NCBI GenBank assembly: GCA_038203615.1
Contig: JBBRDU010000005.1
Location: forward strand, 1-64,000
Source: JBBRDU01 sp038203615
GTDB taxonomy: Bacteria > Verrucomicrobiota > Verrucomicrobiia > Chthoniobacterales > UBA10450
Direction: 5' to 3'
DNA length: 64,000 bases
The first letter of the stretch is position 1. Every line of letters starts with the position of its first letter. The notes below the pieces were generated by a model, which was not told the origin of the DNA, did not search any database, and was given only the letters and a program-made list of their open reading frames with translations. A program made the position numbers and the translations under genes. Below are positions 52,911 to 61,471 of this stretch, one piece after another.

Positions 52911-53798
52911 ATGCCAACGGTTGATCGAACCAAGGTCGCCCTGATTCAAATGCAGTGCGGCGCAGACCCGGACAGGAATTTCGAGCGCGCCATCGGTTTC
53001 ATTCGCGAGGCGGGGAAGACGGGAGCCCAGATTGTCTGTCTGCCCGAACTGTTTCGCTCGCAATATTTTTGCCAGACGGAAGAGCACGTTCATTTCGAAC
53101 TGGCGGAAGAGATTCCCGGGAAATCAACCAAGGCGCTGGGCGAGCTCGCGCGCGAACTGGGCGTCGTGCTGATTGCATCGCTCTTCGAAAGGCGCAGCGC
53201 CGGGCTCTACCACAACACCGCCGCCATCATCGACGCTAACGGCGAGTTGCTCGGGAAATATCGCAAAATGCACATCCCGGATGACCCGCTTTACCACGAA
53301 AAGTTTTACTTCACGCCAGGCGATCTCGGCTTCAGGAGCTGGAACACAGCGCGCGGAAAGATCGGCGTCTGTATTTGCTGGGATCAGTGGTACCCGGAAG
53401 CAGCGCGGCTGACCGCCCTGCGCGGCGCCGAAATCTTGTTTTATCCGACGGCCATCGGGTGGCATCCGAAGGAGAAGAAGGAATACGGCAAGGCCCAACA
53501 TTCTTCCTGGGAAACCATTCAACGCAGTCATGCCATTGCCAATGGTTGCTACGTCGCAGTGCCCAACCGGGTCGGCCACGAAAGGCCGGCCGGCGGAGAT
53601 GGAATAGAATTCTGGGGACAAAGTTTCGTGTGCGGACCGGATGGCGAAATTATCGCCAAGGGATCGGTCGATCGGGAGGAAATCATCATGGCGGAGATCG
53701 ACTGGCGGCGGGTCAACGAGCACCGGACGCATTGGCCTTTCCTGCGGGACCGACGGATCGACGCCTACGCGGGTCTGGAGCAGCGGCTGCTCGATTAG
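52911..53798 (+). CDS. aguB: N-carbamoylputrescine amidase (carbon-nitrogen hydrolase)
   Basis: 295 residues. Nitrilase-fold triad Glu46 (CLPELFRSQYF), Lys119 (GKYRKMHIPDDPLY) and Cys156 (GVCICWDQWYPEAAR). The HIPDDPLYHEKFYFTPGD stretch and the final VNEHRTHWPFLRDRRIDAY are specific for the AguB group, which hydrolyses N-carbamoylputrescine to putrescine, CO2 and ammonia in the agmatine route to polyamines. No agmatine deiminase is present nearby; the arginine-degrading pair at 60231-62293 is 7 kb away. Confidence 0.93.
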   Translation: MPTVDRTKVALIQMQCGADPDRNFERAIGFIREAGKTGAQIVCLPELFRSQYFCQTEEHVHFELAEEIPGKSTKALGELARELGVVLIASLFERRSAGLYHNTAAIIDANGELLGKYRKMHIPDDPLYHEKFYFTPGDLGFRSWNTARGKIGVCICWDQWYPEAARLTALRGAEILFYPTAIGWHPKEKKEYGKAQHSSWETIQRSHAIANGCYVAVPNRVGHERPAGGDGIEFWGQSFVCGPDGEIIAKGSVDREEIIMAEIDWRRVNEHRTHWPFLRDRRIDAYAGLEQRLLD

Positions 53799-53831
53799 TT
53801 TCTCTTTGGCCGAAGCGGCGTAACTTGCCGC

Positions 53832-54371
53832 ATGCAACACCAACCGATTCTCCGTTTGATTAGCGCGGGCGTTCTTTGCGCCGGCGTTTCTCTCATCTGT
53901 TCCAGTGCGGGTGCGGCCGAACCTGCCAAGGCCATCGCTGTGCTCCATTCTGCCAGCGGCAGCAATGTGACCGGCACCGTCACTTTCACCGCTTCCGGTG
54001 ATGAAGTGAAAGTCGTGGCCGACATCACCGGTCTCAAGCCCGGCAAGCACGGGTTCCATATTCATGAATTCGGCGATTGTTCATCGCCCGATGCCAAATC
54101 GGCCGGAGGCCATTTCAATCCGGCCAATCATCAGCACGGAGCACCCGACGCGGCGGATCGTCACGCCGGGGATCTCGGAAACATCGAGGCGGACGCTTCG
54201 GGCAAAGCGCATCTCGAGCTTTCCGACAAAGTCATGAAGCTGAGCGGGAGCGATTCCATCCTGGGACACGCAGTCATTGTGCATGAAAAGGCGGATGACC
54301 TAAAAACACAGCCGACCGGTGATGCCGGCGGGCGCGTGGCCTGCGGAGTGATCGGTGTAGCCAAGCCGTAG
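53832..54371 (+). CDS. sodC: secreted Cu-Zn superoxide dismutase
   Basis: 179 residues with a signal peptide (VLCAGVSLICSSAGAA). Metal ligands: HGFHIHEFGDCSSPD, GGHFNPANHQHG, DRHAGDLGNIE and GHAVIVHEKADD; the closing disulphide partner is in GGRVACGVIG. It removes superoxide outside the cytoplasm. It lies on its own, 33 bp after aguB, without other oxidative-stress genes. Confidence 0.95.
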   Translation: MQHQPILRLISAGVLCAGVSLICSSAGAAEPAKAIAVLHSASGSNVTGTVTFTASGDEVKVVADITGLKPGKHGFHIHEFGDCSSPDAKSAGGHFNPANHQHGAPDAADRHAGDLGNIEADASGKAHLELSDKVMKLSGSDSILGHAVIVHEKADDLKTQPTGDAGGRVACGVIGVAKP

Positions 54372-54410
54372 CCAGAGCTTAGAGTCAGTAAACATTCGAC
54401 CGGTCCCAGA

Positions 54411-54480
54411 CGTTGTAGAGGCGGTTGGGTCAACCGCCTGTCTAGATAAATAGGTGCTTGGCACAAGCACCTCTACAACG
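54411..54480 (+). repeat. complete REPIN: two GTAG-headed palindromes in inverted orientation
   Basis: Perfect 11-bp inverted ends (CGTTGTAGAGG and CCTCTACAACG) enclose AGGCGGTTG-GGT-CAACCGCCT, a 12-bp spacer and AGGTGCTTG-GCA-CAAGCACCT. GTAG is at 54415-54418 and CTAC at 54473-54476. This is the canonical layout of REPINs recognised by RAYT (TnpA-REP) enzymes. Confidence 0.85.
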
Positions 54481-54574
54481 CACAAACGGTCAGCCGGTGC
54501 CAATCGGCTTCGCCGAATCTGATGCTGCAATTGCCCGCGGACCAACATTAAACTGTTAGAGAAACATCGAGCAC

Positions 54575-55639
54575 ATGGATCTGAAAACCTTGAGCGAAAT
54601 TCGGCGAGCCGCGCAGGCCGGGAAACCGGTGCCGGCGCGCGTTCACGTGCAAGTGGAGGCGGCGACTCCCAAGCTTACGCGGGAACAGCAACAATATTGC
54701 GAGCTGACCCTGGCCGACGCCTGTGACCGAATGACGTTGCGCGTGTGGGGCGATCACCCTTCCTACAAGGCCTGCAGCGCTTTGACCTCAGTCGATTTCA
54801 TCGAGCTCTCCGGTGATTTTGGACAACATGCGCAGTTTGGCCTGGAGGCCCGTAAATGGACGGTGCGTCCGCTAACCAAACAGGAAAAGGACGAACTGCT
54901 GCAAGGGCCGCCCGAGCTGCGCGCCAGACAGGCGGCCGATTGGGATTTCATCCTGCAAACTATCGAAGCCATCGGCGACCCGCGATTGCGCACCCTGTGC
55001 GAAGCGTTGATCACCGAGTTCGACGAACGATTTCGCCGCACCGCCGCCGCCCGTAATTATCATCATGCGCGGCGCGGCGGCCTGGTCGAGCATACTGCCC
55101 AGATGATGCGGGTGGGTCGCGCCATCGCACCACTCTATCCGGAATTGAATGCTGACCTGCTCATGGCCGGTATTCTTTTTCACGATTCCGGCAAGCTCTG
55201 GGAGAATCAGCTACCGGAGAACGGTTTCACCATGAGCTATGACGAGCGGGGCGAGCTGATGGGTCATATCACGATCGGCCTCGAGCTGGTCAACTCGATC
55301 TGGCGCAAGCTGCTGGTGGATCACGGGGGCGAATGGAAGGATCTGTCCCCCGCCTCGGAAGATGTGCGCTTGCATCTGCTCCACCTGATCGGAGCGCATC
55401 ACGGCGAGCCGGCTTTCGGCTCGCCCGTTAGTCCAAAGACGCCGGAAGCGATGGCCTTGCATTATATCGACAACCTGGATGCGCGGATGGAAATGTTCGC
55501 GGCCGGTTACGCTACGGCCAAGCCACTGGCACCGCGCATTTTCGACCGGGTTCGGCCTTTGCCTGGGAATCTCGTTAGGCCGCTGGAGAAATTTCAGCCG
55601 GCGCCAAAAGCGGGCAAGAAGGCGGGCGAGTTACTCTAA
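54575..55639 (+). CDS. YhaM-like 3'-5' exoribonuclease (OB + HD domains)
   Basis: 354 residues. The N-terminal OB fold (about 20-100) contains RMTLRVWGDHPSYKACSALT; the HD domain has HHARRGGLVEHTAQMMRVG, then LFHDSGKLWE (HD metal ligands), GHITIGLELV and HLIGAHHGEPAFGSPVSPKT. The architecture is that of YhaM, which trims single-stranded RNA and DNA. Pro/Lys-rich tail. Single gene. Confidence 0.88.
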   Translation: MDLKTLSEIRRAAQAGKPVPARVHVQVEAATPKLTREQQQYCELTLADACDRMTLRVWGDHPSYKACSALTSVDFIELSGDFGQHAQFGLEARKWTVRPLTKQEKDELLQGPPELRARQAADWDFILQTIEAIGDPRLRTLCEALITEFDERFRRTAAARNYHHARRGGLVEHTAQMMRVGRAIAPLYPELNADLLMAGILFHDSGKLWENQLPENGFTMSYDERGELMGHITIGLELVNSIWRKLLVDHGGEWKDLSPASEDVRLHLLHLIGAHHGEPAFGSPVSPKTPEAMALHYIDNLDARMEMFAAGYATAKPLAPRIFDRVRPLPGNLVRPLEKFQPAPKAGKKAGELL

Positions 55640-55659
55640 TCGCGACAAACACAATAATG

Positions 55660-55785
55660 TGTCATCCCGATCCGCCACGCTTCAGCGGGACGGAAAGAGG
55701 CCTCCCACAAGCTCTGAGTCTCACACCCGTGACCAAGGCTCCGACTGTGAGGTCCTTCGGCGGCCGCGGCGACGTCAGGATGACA
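55660..55785 (+). repeat. TGTCATCC...GGATGACA element, copy B
   Basis: TGTCATCCCGATCCGCCACG at the start and GTCAGGATGACA at the end, with GAGGTCCTTCGG inside. Same size class as copy A (126 versus 129 bp) and the same inverted ends, but internally diverged. Confidence 0.65.
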
Positions 55786-55800
55786 CGCTTTGATTACGTT

Positions 55801-56255
55801 TTACACGCGTGCATCCAGGCGTCGTTTTGCTTCCGCCAGATATTCCGGGTCGATTTCGAAACCGATGAACTTCCTTACATCGCAGCATTGCGCGGCCGGC
55901 GCCGAGTTCCCAATTCCGAGAAACGGATCGAGCATCTTCTCCACGCGCGCGCATCCGTGCAGCTGAATGCACCACTCGGCCAGCTGAATCGGGAACGTCG
56001 CCGGATGCGGCCGCTCTTTCATCCGATGGTTTCGTAGGGAACAAACCCCTGCCGATCGGAATACTGGCCGTATTTGACGTTGAGATTGTAGGGCGGCGAG
56101 GTGACGACGAGATCGATTTCGGCGGAAGGTAGGCGCGCCATTCCCGCGAGACAATCGCGCAGGTGAGCGGGAAGCGATTCGCAAGGTGGATCGCAACAGA
56201 CCTTGGCCCGGTTGGCACGTTCCCCCTGAACCAAAAGAGTCGCGCTTTTCATCAT
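55801..56255 (-). pseudogene. DNA methyltransferase with internal deletion
   Basis: On the minus strand the N-terminal part reads MMKSATLLVQGERANRAKVC, then EIDLVVTSPPYNLNVKYGQY, the N4/N6 methyltransferase motif IV (TSPPYN). It runs to YETIG and stops. In the next frame, without gap, the C-terminal part continues MKERPHPATFPIQLAEWCIQ, then MLDPFLGIGNS (motif I, S-adenosylmethionine) and FIGFEIDPEYLAEAKRRL. The roughly 130-180 residues normally between these blocks, including the target recognition region, are missing. It cannot encode a functional enzyme. No restriction gene is adjacent. Confidence 0.8.
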
Positions 56256-56280
56256 CCGGATTCGCCTTTAGATTGTCCCT

Positions 56281-57102
56281 ATGTCGGATAAACCGTCGCG
56301 CCTGAAAATCGCTGATCGCGAGTTTGGTTCGCGGCTTCTTCTAGGCACCGGAAAATTCGCCTCCAGCGAACTGATGCGGGACGCGTTGGGAGCGAGCGGC
56401 ACCGAGATCGTGACGGTGGCCCTGCGCAGAGTCGATCTTTCCGGCAAGGGCGATCCGTTTGCCAATATCCTGGAATTTATAGACGCGCAGCGGTTTCTTA
56501 TTTTGCCCAATACGAGCGGAGCGCGCAATGCGGCCGAAGCGGTGCGCCTGGCGCGTCTGGCCGCAGCCGCTGGCTTGCCCAAGTGGCTTAAGTTGGAAAT
56601 CCATCCCGATCCACGTTACCTCCTGCCGGATCCAGTGGAGACTTTGGCGGCGGCCGAAATCCTCGTGAAAGAAGGGTTTACCGTGTTGCCCTACATCAAT
56701 GCCGACCCCGTTTTGGCCAAGCGCTTGCAGGATGTGGGAACGGCCACCGTGATGCCGCTCGGTTCTCCCATCGGGAGCAATCGTGGAATCGAAACGCGGG
56801 CCCAAATCGAGATCATCATCGAGCAGGCCACCGTCCCTGTGGTGGTGGACGCCGGTTTGGGCGCGCCCAGTCAGGCGGCGGAAGCGATGGAGATGGGGGC
56901 GGATGCGGTTCTGGTGAATACGGCGATCGCCATTGCGTCTGATCCTGTCCGCATGGCGCAAGCTTTCCGCAAGGCAGTCGAGGCAGGCCGCGAAGCCAGA
57001 GAAATCGGTCTCGCGGAAAAACTCTCAACTGCGGCCGCGACCAGCCCGTTGACCGGATTTTTTACGACGGAAGACGGGAGTGGCGCAGATCCTTCGCGCT
57101 GA
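56281..57102 (+). CDS. thiG: thiazole synthase
   Basis: 273 residues. TIM-barrel with LKIADREFGSRLLLGTGKFA, the Schiff-base Lys in WLKLEIHPDPRYLLPD, PLGSPIGSNRGI and DAGLGAPSQAAEAMEMGADA, then VNTAIAIASDPV. It makes the thiazole phosphate of thiamine from deoxyxylulose-5-phosphate, dehydroglycine and ThiS thiocarboxylate. No thiS, thiH or thiO is adjacent. Start 25 bp from the dead methyltransferase on the other strand. Confidence 0.95.
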   Translation: MSDKPSRLKIADREFGSRLLLGTGKFASSELMRDALGASGTEIVTVALRRVDLSGKGDPFANILEFIDAQRFLILPNTSGARNAAEAVRLARLAAAAGLPKWLKLEIHPDPRYLLPDPVETLAAAEILVKEGFTVLPYINADPVLAKRLQDVGTATVMPLGSPIGSNRGIETRAQIEIIIEQATVPVVVDAGLGAPSQAAEAMEMGADAVLVNTAIAIASDPVRMAQAFRKAVEAGREAREIGLAEKLSTAAATSPLTGFFTTEDGSGADPSR

Positions 57103-57275
57103 GAATGTTCATTTTTTTGTCTTCCAAACATTGCCTCGTTCCGCACAATTCCATTTGCTTGAAAATAGGTAACCTGGCACAGTCGCGCGCTTCCCGACCG
57201 CCCCCGGGGGCACGGCGCTGTTCTTGCTGCGTTCAGTGCCAGACGGGCGGGTAAAAAGTCCCTCTCACAACCCAT

Positions 57276-59738
57276 ATGTTCCTCCCCAAGATCACGTTCG
57301 CCCTCCGTCTTCGCGCCGTTGCATTTTCCGCCTCTGTTCTTTGCGGAAGCGGGTCCCTTTTTGCGCAGACCCCGGCCAACGCCAGCGCCTCCGAAATGGC
57401 TGGTCAATCGGAAAGCGGTGCCGTCGGCGTCCACAAAACAACGGCTGAAATGATGGCCGACCCCGCGGCCCGCCGGGCGCGCTCCCACATTTATCTGAAG
57501 CGTGAATTCGAAATCCCCGGGCGGGAATATCGTCCCCAGGATGGCAACGCTGCGGCTGCGGCCCGGTGGCCCCTTCACTCCGGCCCGCGAACCAGTGCCG
57601 CCGCGACCCAGGCGTCCGTGACACCTCTTTCTGCCCAGACCGTCACGACCAAGTTTGATGGAGTATCCGGTCCCACCCAAACCGGTTCCTTTCCACCCGA
57701 TTCGATGGGTGCGGTCGGCCCCAGTCAGTTTGTCATCTTTGTAAACGGACGTTTACGGACCTTCAACAAAAGCACCGGCACTGCGGATGGCGTTATCGAC
57801 CTGGACGCAGACATATTTTTTAGCTCGGTCATGACGCCCGTGTCCGGCACCAATTTTACATCGGACCCGCAGATCCGTTATGACCGGCTCTCCGGCCGCT
57901 GGATTCTGGTCATCATTGACGTGCCTGGGACCCTGCCAAACCGCGTGCTGATCGCCGTCTCGGACGCGGCCAGCGCCGGCGTGATCAGCGCCAACACCGT
58001 CTGGACCTACTATTTTATCCAACAAAACACCGTCGGCGGTACCAGCACGGGCGAGTTTCTTGATTATGAATCGCTCGGTGTTGATAACAATGCGCTCTAC
58101 ATCGGCGGAAACATGTTTGGCGCGTCGAGCGGCTCGTTTGTGACCACTTCAGGCTTCGTCGTGCGCAAGAGTTCCATCCTGAATGGCGGACCCATTTTCG
58201 TAACGGCCTTCCGGGGTTTGATTTCGAGCGGGGATGGACCGGACAGTCCGCGCGGGGTGGATAACTATGATCCCGCCGCCACGGAGGGCTATTTTATCGG
58301 CGACAGCGACGCCGCTCTCGGCCGACTTATCCTGCGTCGCGTGAGCGATCCCGGTGGAATACCGACGATCTCCGCCAACCTGCCCGTCACTGTCAACGCC
58401 ACGGCGCAGCCGGTCAAAGTCGATCATCTAGGCAACAGTAACGGGACCAATGGACGGCTCGACGCGCTGGACACCCGCTTGTTCGCGGCGCACGTCCGCA
58501 ATGGGCGACTCTGGACGGCCCATAATATCGCGGTGGACGCAACCGGTGTCGCTTCCAGTTCGGATTCGCAGCGTCGGAATGCGGCGCGCTGGTACGAGCT
58601 GAGTGTGCCGGCCGGTAGCGGTGCCCCTACGGTCGTGCAATCCGGCACCATTTTCGACAGCACCGCCTCCGTCGCGTCGGCCCGGCACTATTGGATTCCT
58701 TCCGTGGCCATCTCGGGTCAAGGCCACGCCGCCCTTGCTTTCAGCACGGCCGGCGCATCGTTTCACGTGGACGCCGCCACCTGTGGACGTCTGGCGGGAG
58801 AGGCTCTGGGAGGCATGAGCGATCCCACCCTTTTCACCGCCTCCGTAACTTCCTATAATCCAGGGGGCGACAGCGGCTCTCGGAACGGCGCCCGCCGCTG
58901 GGGGGACTATTCATTTACCTGTGTCGATCCGGACGACGACATGACCATGTGGACGATCCAGGAATTTTGCGACTTCGCCAATAGCTACGGACTGGAAGTG
59001 GCCAAGCTGGTCGCTCCGCCGCCCCCCACTCCCGCTTCAGCGAGTTCCAGCGTCTCGAGCGGCCAATCCTCCGTGAACGTGACGATTACAGGAACCTCTC
59101 TTTCGGGCTCTAGGTTTTTCGATCCAGGAGCCGGCTTCGCCAAACGCATCGCTGCATCGGTCTCCGGAGGCGTCGTTGTGAATTCAGTCACGTATGTTGA
59201 TCCAACTGACGTCACGCTGGACTTGAATACCATTTCGGCCTCAGCGGGCCCGGTCACCGTCACGGTCACAAATCCCGACGGTCAATCGAGCAGTGGCAGT
59301 GGAATCCTGACGATTGTCGCATCCAGCCCGACACCGACACCCACGCCGACTGTCACACCCACGCCGACCGTTACGCCGACACCGACACCGACACCGACAC
59401 CCACTCCGACTCCGACTCCGACACCGACTCCGACTCCGACTCCCACACCGACTCCGACTCCGACGCCCACGGCCACTCCATTGCCGACTGTCGCGACGCC
59501 CGTCATTTCACCGAACGGCGGATCATTCCGACGAAGAGTCACTGTGACCCTCACCTGTGCGACACCCTCGGCCACGATTCGGTACACGCTGGACGGAACC
59601 ATTCCGACCGCCACCTCCTCCGCTTATAACGGGGAACTCAGTTTGAGCAGTTCGGCCACGTTGATGGCCAAGGCCTTTAAAACTGGCTCGAATCCGAGTG
59701 GCGTGGCGAGCGCCACTTTCAGCATCCGCCGGAGATAA
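57276..59738 (+). CDS. large secreted protein with (TP)n linker and chitobiase-like C-terminal domain
   Basis: 820 residues. Signal peptide (MFLPKITFALRLRAVAFSAS). The central 150-590 part carries SFPPDSMGAVGPSQFVIFVN, DPQIRYDRLSGRWILVIIDV and SRNGARRWGDYSFTCVDPDD, a pattern seen in large secreted enzymes or sialidase-like propellers of soil bacteria. Then an IPT/TIG-like region (SGQSSVNVTITGTSLSG, 625-680), a Thr-Pro linker (685-735) and a C-terminal CHB_HEX_C-type domain (SPNGGSFRRRVTVTLTCATP, ATIRYTLDGTIPTATS). Unlike the first two (TP)n proteins it lacks the post-COAP-1-like end. The role is unknown. Confidence 0.82.
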   Translation: MFLPKITFALRLRAVAFSASVLCGSGSLFAQTPANASASEMAGQSESGAVGVHKTTAEMMADPAARRARSHIYLKREFEIPGREYRPQDGNAAAAARWPLHSGPRTSAAATQASVTPLSAQTVTTKFDGVSGPTQTGSFPPDSMGAVGPSQFVIFVNGRLRTFNKSTGTADGVIDLDADIFFSSVMTPVSGTNFTSDPQIRYDRLSGRWILVIIDVPGTLPNRVLIAVSDAASAGVISANTVWTYYFIQQNTVGGTSTGEFLDYESLGVDNNALYIGGNMFGASSGSFVTTSGFVVRKSSILNGGPIFVTAFRGLISSGDGPDSPRGVDNYDPAATEGYFIGDSDAALGRLILRRVSDPGGIPTISANLPVTVNATAQPVKVDHLGNSNGTNGRLDALDTRLFAAHVRNGRLWTAHNIAVDATGVASSSDSQRRNAARWYELSVPAGSGAPTVVQSGTIFDSTASVASARHYWIPSVAISGQGHAALAFSTAGASFHVDAATCGRLAGEALGGMSDPTLFTASVTSYNPGGDSGSRNGARRWGDYSFTCVDPDDDMTMWTIQEFCDFANSYGLEVAKLVAPPPPTPASASSSVSSGQSSVNVTITGTSLSGSRFFDPGAGFAKRIAASVSGGVVVNSVTYVDPTDVTLDLNTISASAGPVTVTVTNPDGQSSSGSGILTIVASSPTPTPTPTVTPTPTVTPTPTPTPTPTPTPTPTPTPTPTPTPTPTPTPTATPLPTVATPVISPNGGSFRRRVTVTLTCATPSATIRYTLDGTIPTATSSAYNGELSLSSSATLMAKAFKTGSNPSGVASATFSIRRR
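59328..59487 (+). repeat. hexanucleotide tract coding a Thr-Pro linker
   Basis: About 160 bp of CCGACN/CCCACN hexamers with two Val insertions (PTVTPTPTVTP) and an imperfect end (TATPLPT). Less homogeneous than the tracts at 3868 and 9651. Confidence 0.9.
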
Positions 59739-59753
59739 CGGGCGAATTTCGAC

Positions 59754-59999
59754 TCAGGGTTTTTCGCCACCTCGGTAGCGAACCGTCGCGTCGTTGTAAA
59801 ACTCGATCTGTCGTCCGCCCACCCGTCGCACCGCCTGCCAGCCACGTTTCTCGGCAAAGGCGCTCAGTTCATCGAGCGTCAGCCTTTTCAAAAAAAATAA
59901 TTCCGCCGGGTGCGTGATGAAACACTGCGGTTTCATCGCCAGCACGCTGGCAATCTTGGTCTCCAACGCCGCCAGGTTGTCCGGAATTGCTTCAGTCAT
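59754..59999 (-). CDS. small hypothetical protein, 81 aa
   Basis: Reads MTEAIPDNLAALETKIASVL, FITHPAELFFLKRLTLDELS and then RVGGRQIEFYNDATVRY. Small soluble alpha/beta protein, not recognised. Its ATG overlaps the stop of the preceding minus-strand ORF (ATGA). It converges with the secreted protein gene, 15 bp between stops. Confidence 0.6.
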   Translation of the reverse strand: MTEAIPDNLAALETKIASVLAMKPQCFITHPAELFFLKRLTLDELSAFAEKRGWQAVRRVGGRQIEFYNDATVRYRGGEKP

Positions 60000-60214
60000 C
60001 GGTCATCCGGCGGCAGCCGATGGATTTCTGCGGATCGCGCCGCCTTGCGCGCGGGAGAGGGACCATGTGTCTTGGCTTTTCCATGTCCTGAATCAGGCTT
60101 TCTATCCTCGTCCCATTCCGCGTAGCCGTGCGTGGCCGGCGGAAAAATCGTGCCGGCCGGGCAACAGTGCAAGGAGCATCCCGTCGCGGCCCGCGCTGGC
60201 GCAGTGATTCCCAT
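59996..60214 (-). CDS. small hypothetical ORF, 72 aa, coupled to the next gene
   Basis: MGITAPARAATGCSLHCCPA, then THGYAEWDEDRKPDSGHGKA and a basic end. Its TGA overlaps the ATG of the 81-residue gene. It starts only 16 bp from the divergent start at 60231, which leaves little room for promoters; possibly the true start is at an internal codon. The overlap is the main argument for it being real. Confidence 0.4.
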   Translation of the reverse strand: MGITAPARAATGCSLHCCPAGTIFPPATHGYAEWDEDRKPDSGHGKAKTHGPSPARKAARSAEIHRLPPDDR

Positions 60215-60230
60215 ACGCTAGGTTCCTCGG

Positions 60231-61460
60231 ATGGCTTCCGAGACAATCGAATTACGCGGTCACATCATCGATTCCTTGATCCTGCCCAAGGTGCTGGATC
60301 AGATCCTGACGCGTGGGGCCCGCTTCAAGATCGCTGAGATTAAGATTGGGCAGAACCGCGTCGACCAGAGCTTTGCCCGAATCGAGGTGTCGGCGGATAC
60401 GAGCGAAGCGCTCGATGAATTGATCCTGCGCCTGCTCCAGCATGGCGCCGAAGTGACGAAACGCGCCGATGTCGCCCTGGCCGCCGCCCCGGTCGATGGC
60501 GTTTTCCCGCACGACTTTTATGTCACGACCAATCAGCAGACGTTCGTGCGGGTCAAAGGCAAGGAGATCGAGGTCCGGCCGGCCACCATGGACAGCGCCA
60601 TCGCCCTCGACGGCAAAGTCGCGCGAGCCGTCAAGTTTTTCGATGTGCGAAAAGGCGACAAAATCGTGGTGGGACACGACGGAGTCCGAGTCGTGCCGGT
60701 GCAACGGTCGACCTCGCACACCGATCTCTTTCAGTTCATTAATCGAAGCATCGGCGCGGACGCGCCGAAGTCCGCTGTCATTCGCGAGCTGGCCGCCGAA
60801 TTGACGCGAGCCCACGGCGAAGGCGGCAAGATCGCAGTGGTGGCGGGGCCCGCTGTCGTCCGGACCGGCGCGGGCGAGCATCTCCAGCGCTTGATCGAAG
60901 CGAAATACGTGGACCGGCTTTTCGCCGGGAACGCCTTTGCCGTTTACGACGTCGAGCGCGCCCTGTTTGGGACATCGCTAGGCGTAAACCCGGACCAGGC
61001 TTTGACGGCCGGTGGCCACGAAAATCATATCCGCGCCACCAACGTAATCCGGGAATGCGGCGGCTTGTCCGCTGCCGTCTCGAAGAAGCTGCTGACCAGC
61101 GGAATCATGCACTCGTGTGTCACACACGGCGTTGATATTGTTCTGACGGGATCGATTCGCGATGAAGGACCAATTCCCGGGGTGACCACTGATGTGGTGG
61201 AGGCACAGAAAATCATGCGCGATAAATTGTCGGACGTGACTCATGTGCTGCTGCTGGGAACCGTGCAGCATTCCATGGCCATCGCGAGCATGCTCGCTCC
61301 CACGGTGAAGACGGTCTGCGTCGACATGGATCCATGGGCCGTGGAGCGAGTGATCGAGCATCAGCCGTTTCAGTCCATCGGTATGGTCACGGATGTCGAG
61401 CCGTTCCTGCGTGAACTAACCGACGTGATCGTCAACGCGCCCAAAAAACGCAAAGCTTGA
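60231..61460 (+). CDS. TIGR00300 / LOR-SDH domain protein: ornithine cyclodeaminase-like half of AgrE
   Basis: 409 residues, no signal peptide. The N-terminal LOR/SDH domain (ETIELRGHIIDSLILPKVLD, DQSFARIEVSADTSEALDEL) and the Rossmann-like part with VAGPAVVRTGAGEHLQRLIE, FAGNAFAVYDVERALFGTSL, GSIRDEGPIPGVTTDVVEAQ and LLLGTVQHSMAIASML correspond to the C-terminal part of cyanobacterial AgrE/ArgZ-type proteins. In those fusion enzymes this half converts ornithine to proline plus ammonia. Here it is a separate gene. The next gene, 11 bp further, encodes the other half. NAD-binding is inferred. Confidence 0.85.
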   Translation: MASETIELRGHIIDSLILPKVLDQILTRGARFKIAEIKIGQNRVDQSFARIEVSADTSEALDELILRLLQHGAEVTKRADVALAAAPVDGVFPHDFYVTTNQQTFVRVKGKEIEVRPATMDSAIALDGKVARAVKFFDVRKGDKIVVGHDGVRVVPVQRSTSHTDLFQFINRSIGADAPKSAVIRELAAELTRAHGEGGKIAVVAGPAVVRTGAGEHLQRLIEAKYVDRLFAGNAFAVYDVERALFGTSLGVNPDQALTAGGHENHIRATNVIRECGGLSAAVSKKLLTSGIMHSCVTHGVDIVLTGSIRDEGPIPGVTTDVVEAQKIMRDKLSDVTHVLLLGTVQHSMAIASMLAPTVKTVCVDMDPWAVERVIEHQPFQSIGMVTDVEPFLRELTDVIVNAPKKRKA

Positions 61461-61471
61461 TTGGATCGGTT

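Noticed and set aside
57171..57190. Sigma-54 promoter (TGGCAC-N5-TTGC) before the secreted protein at 57276
   Set aside because: TGGCAC is present but no TTGC follows at the required spacing; no good match was seen elsewhere near the NtrC-type regulator.
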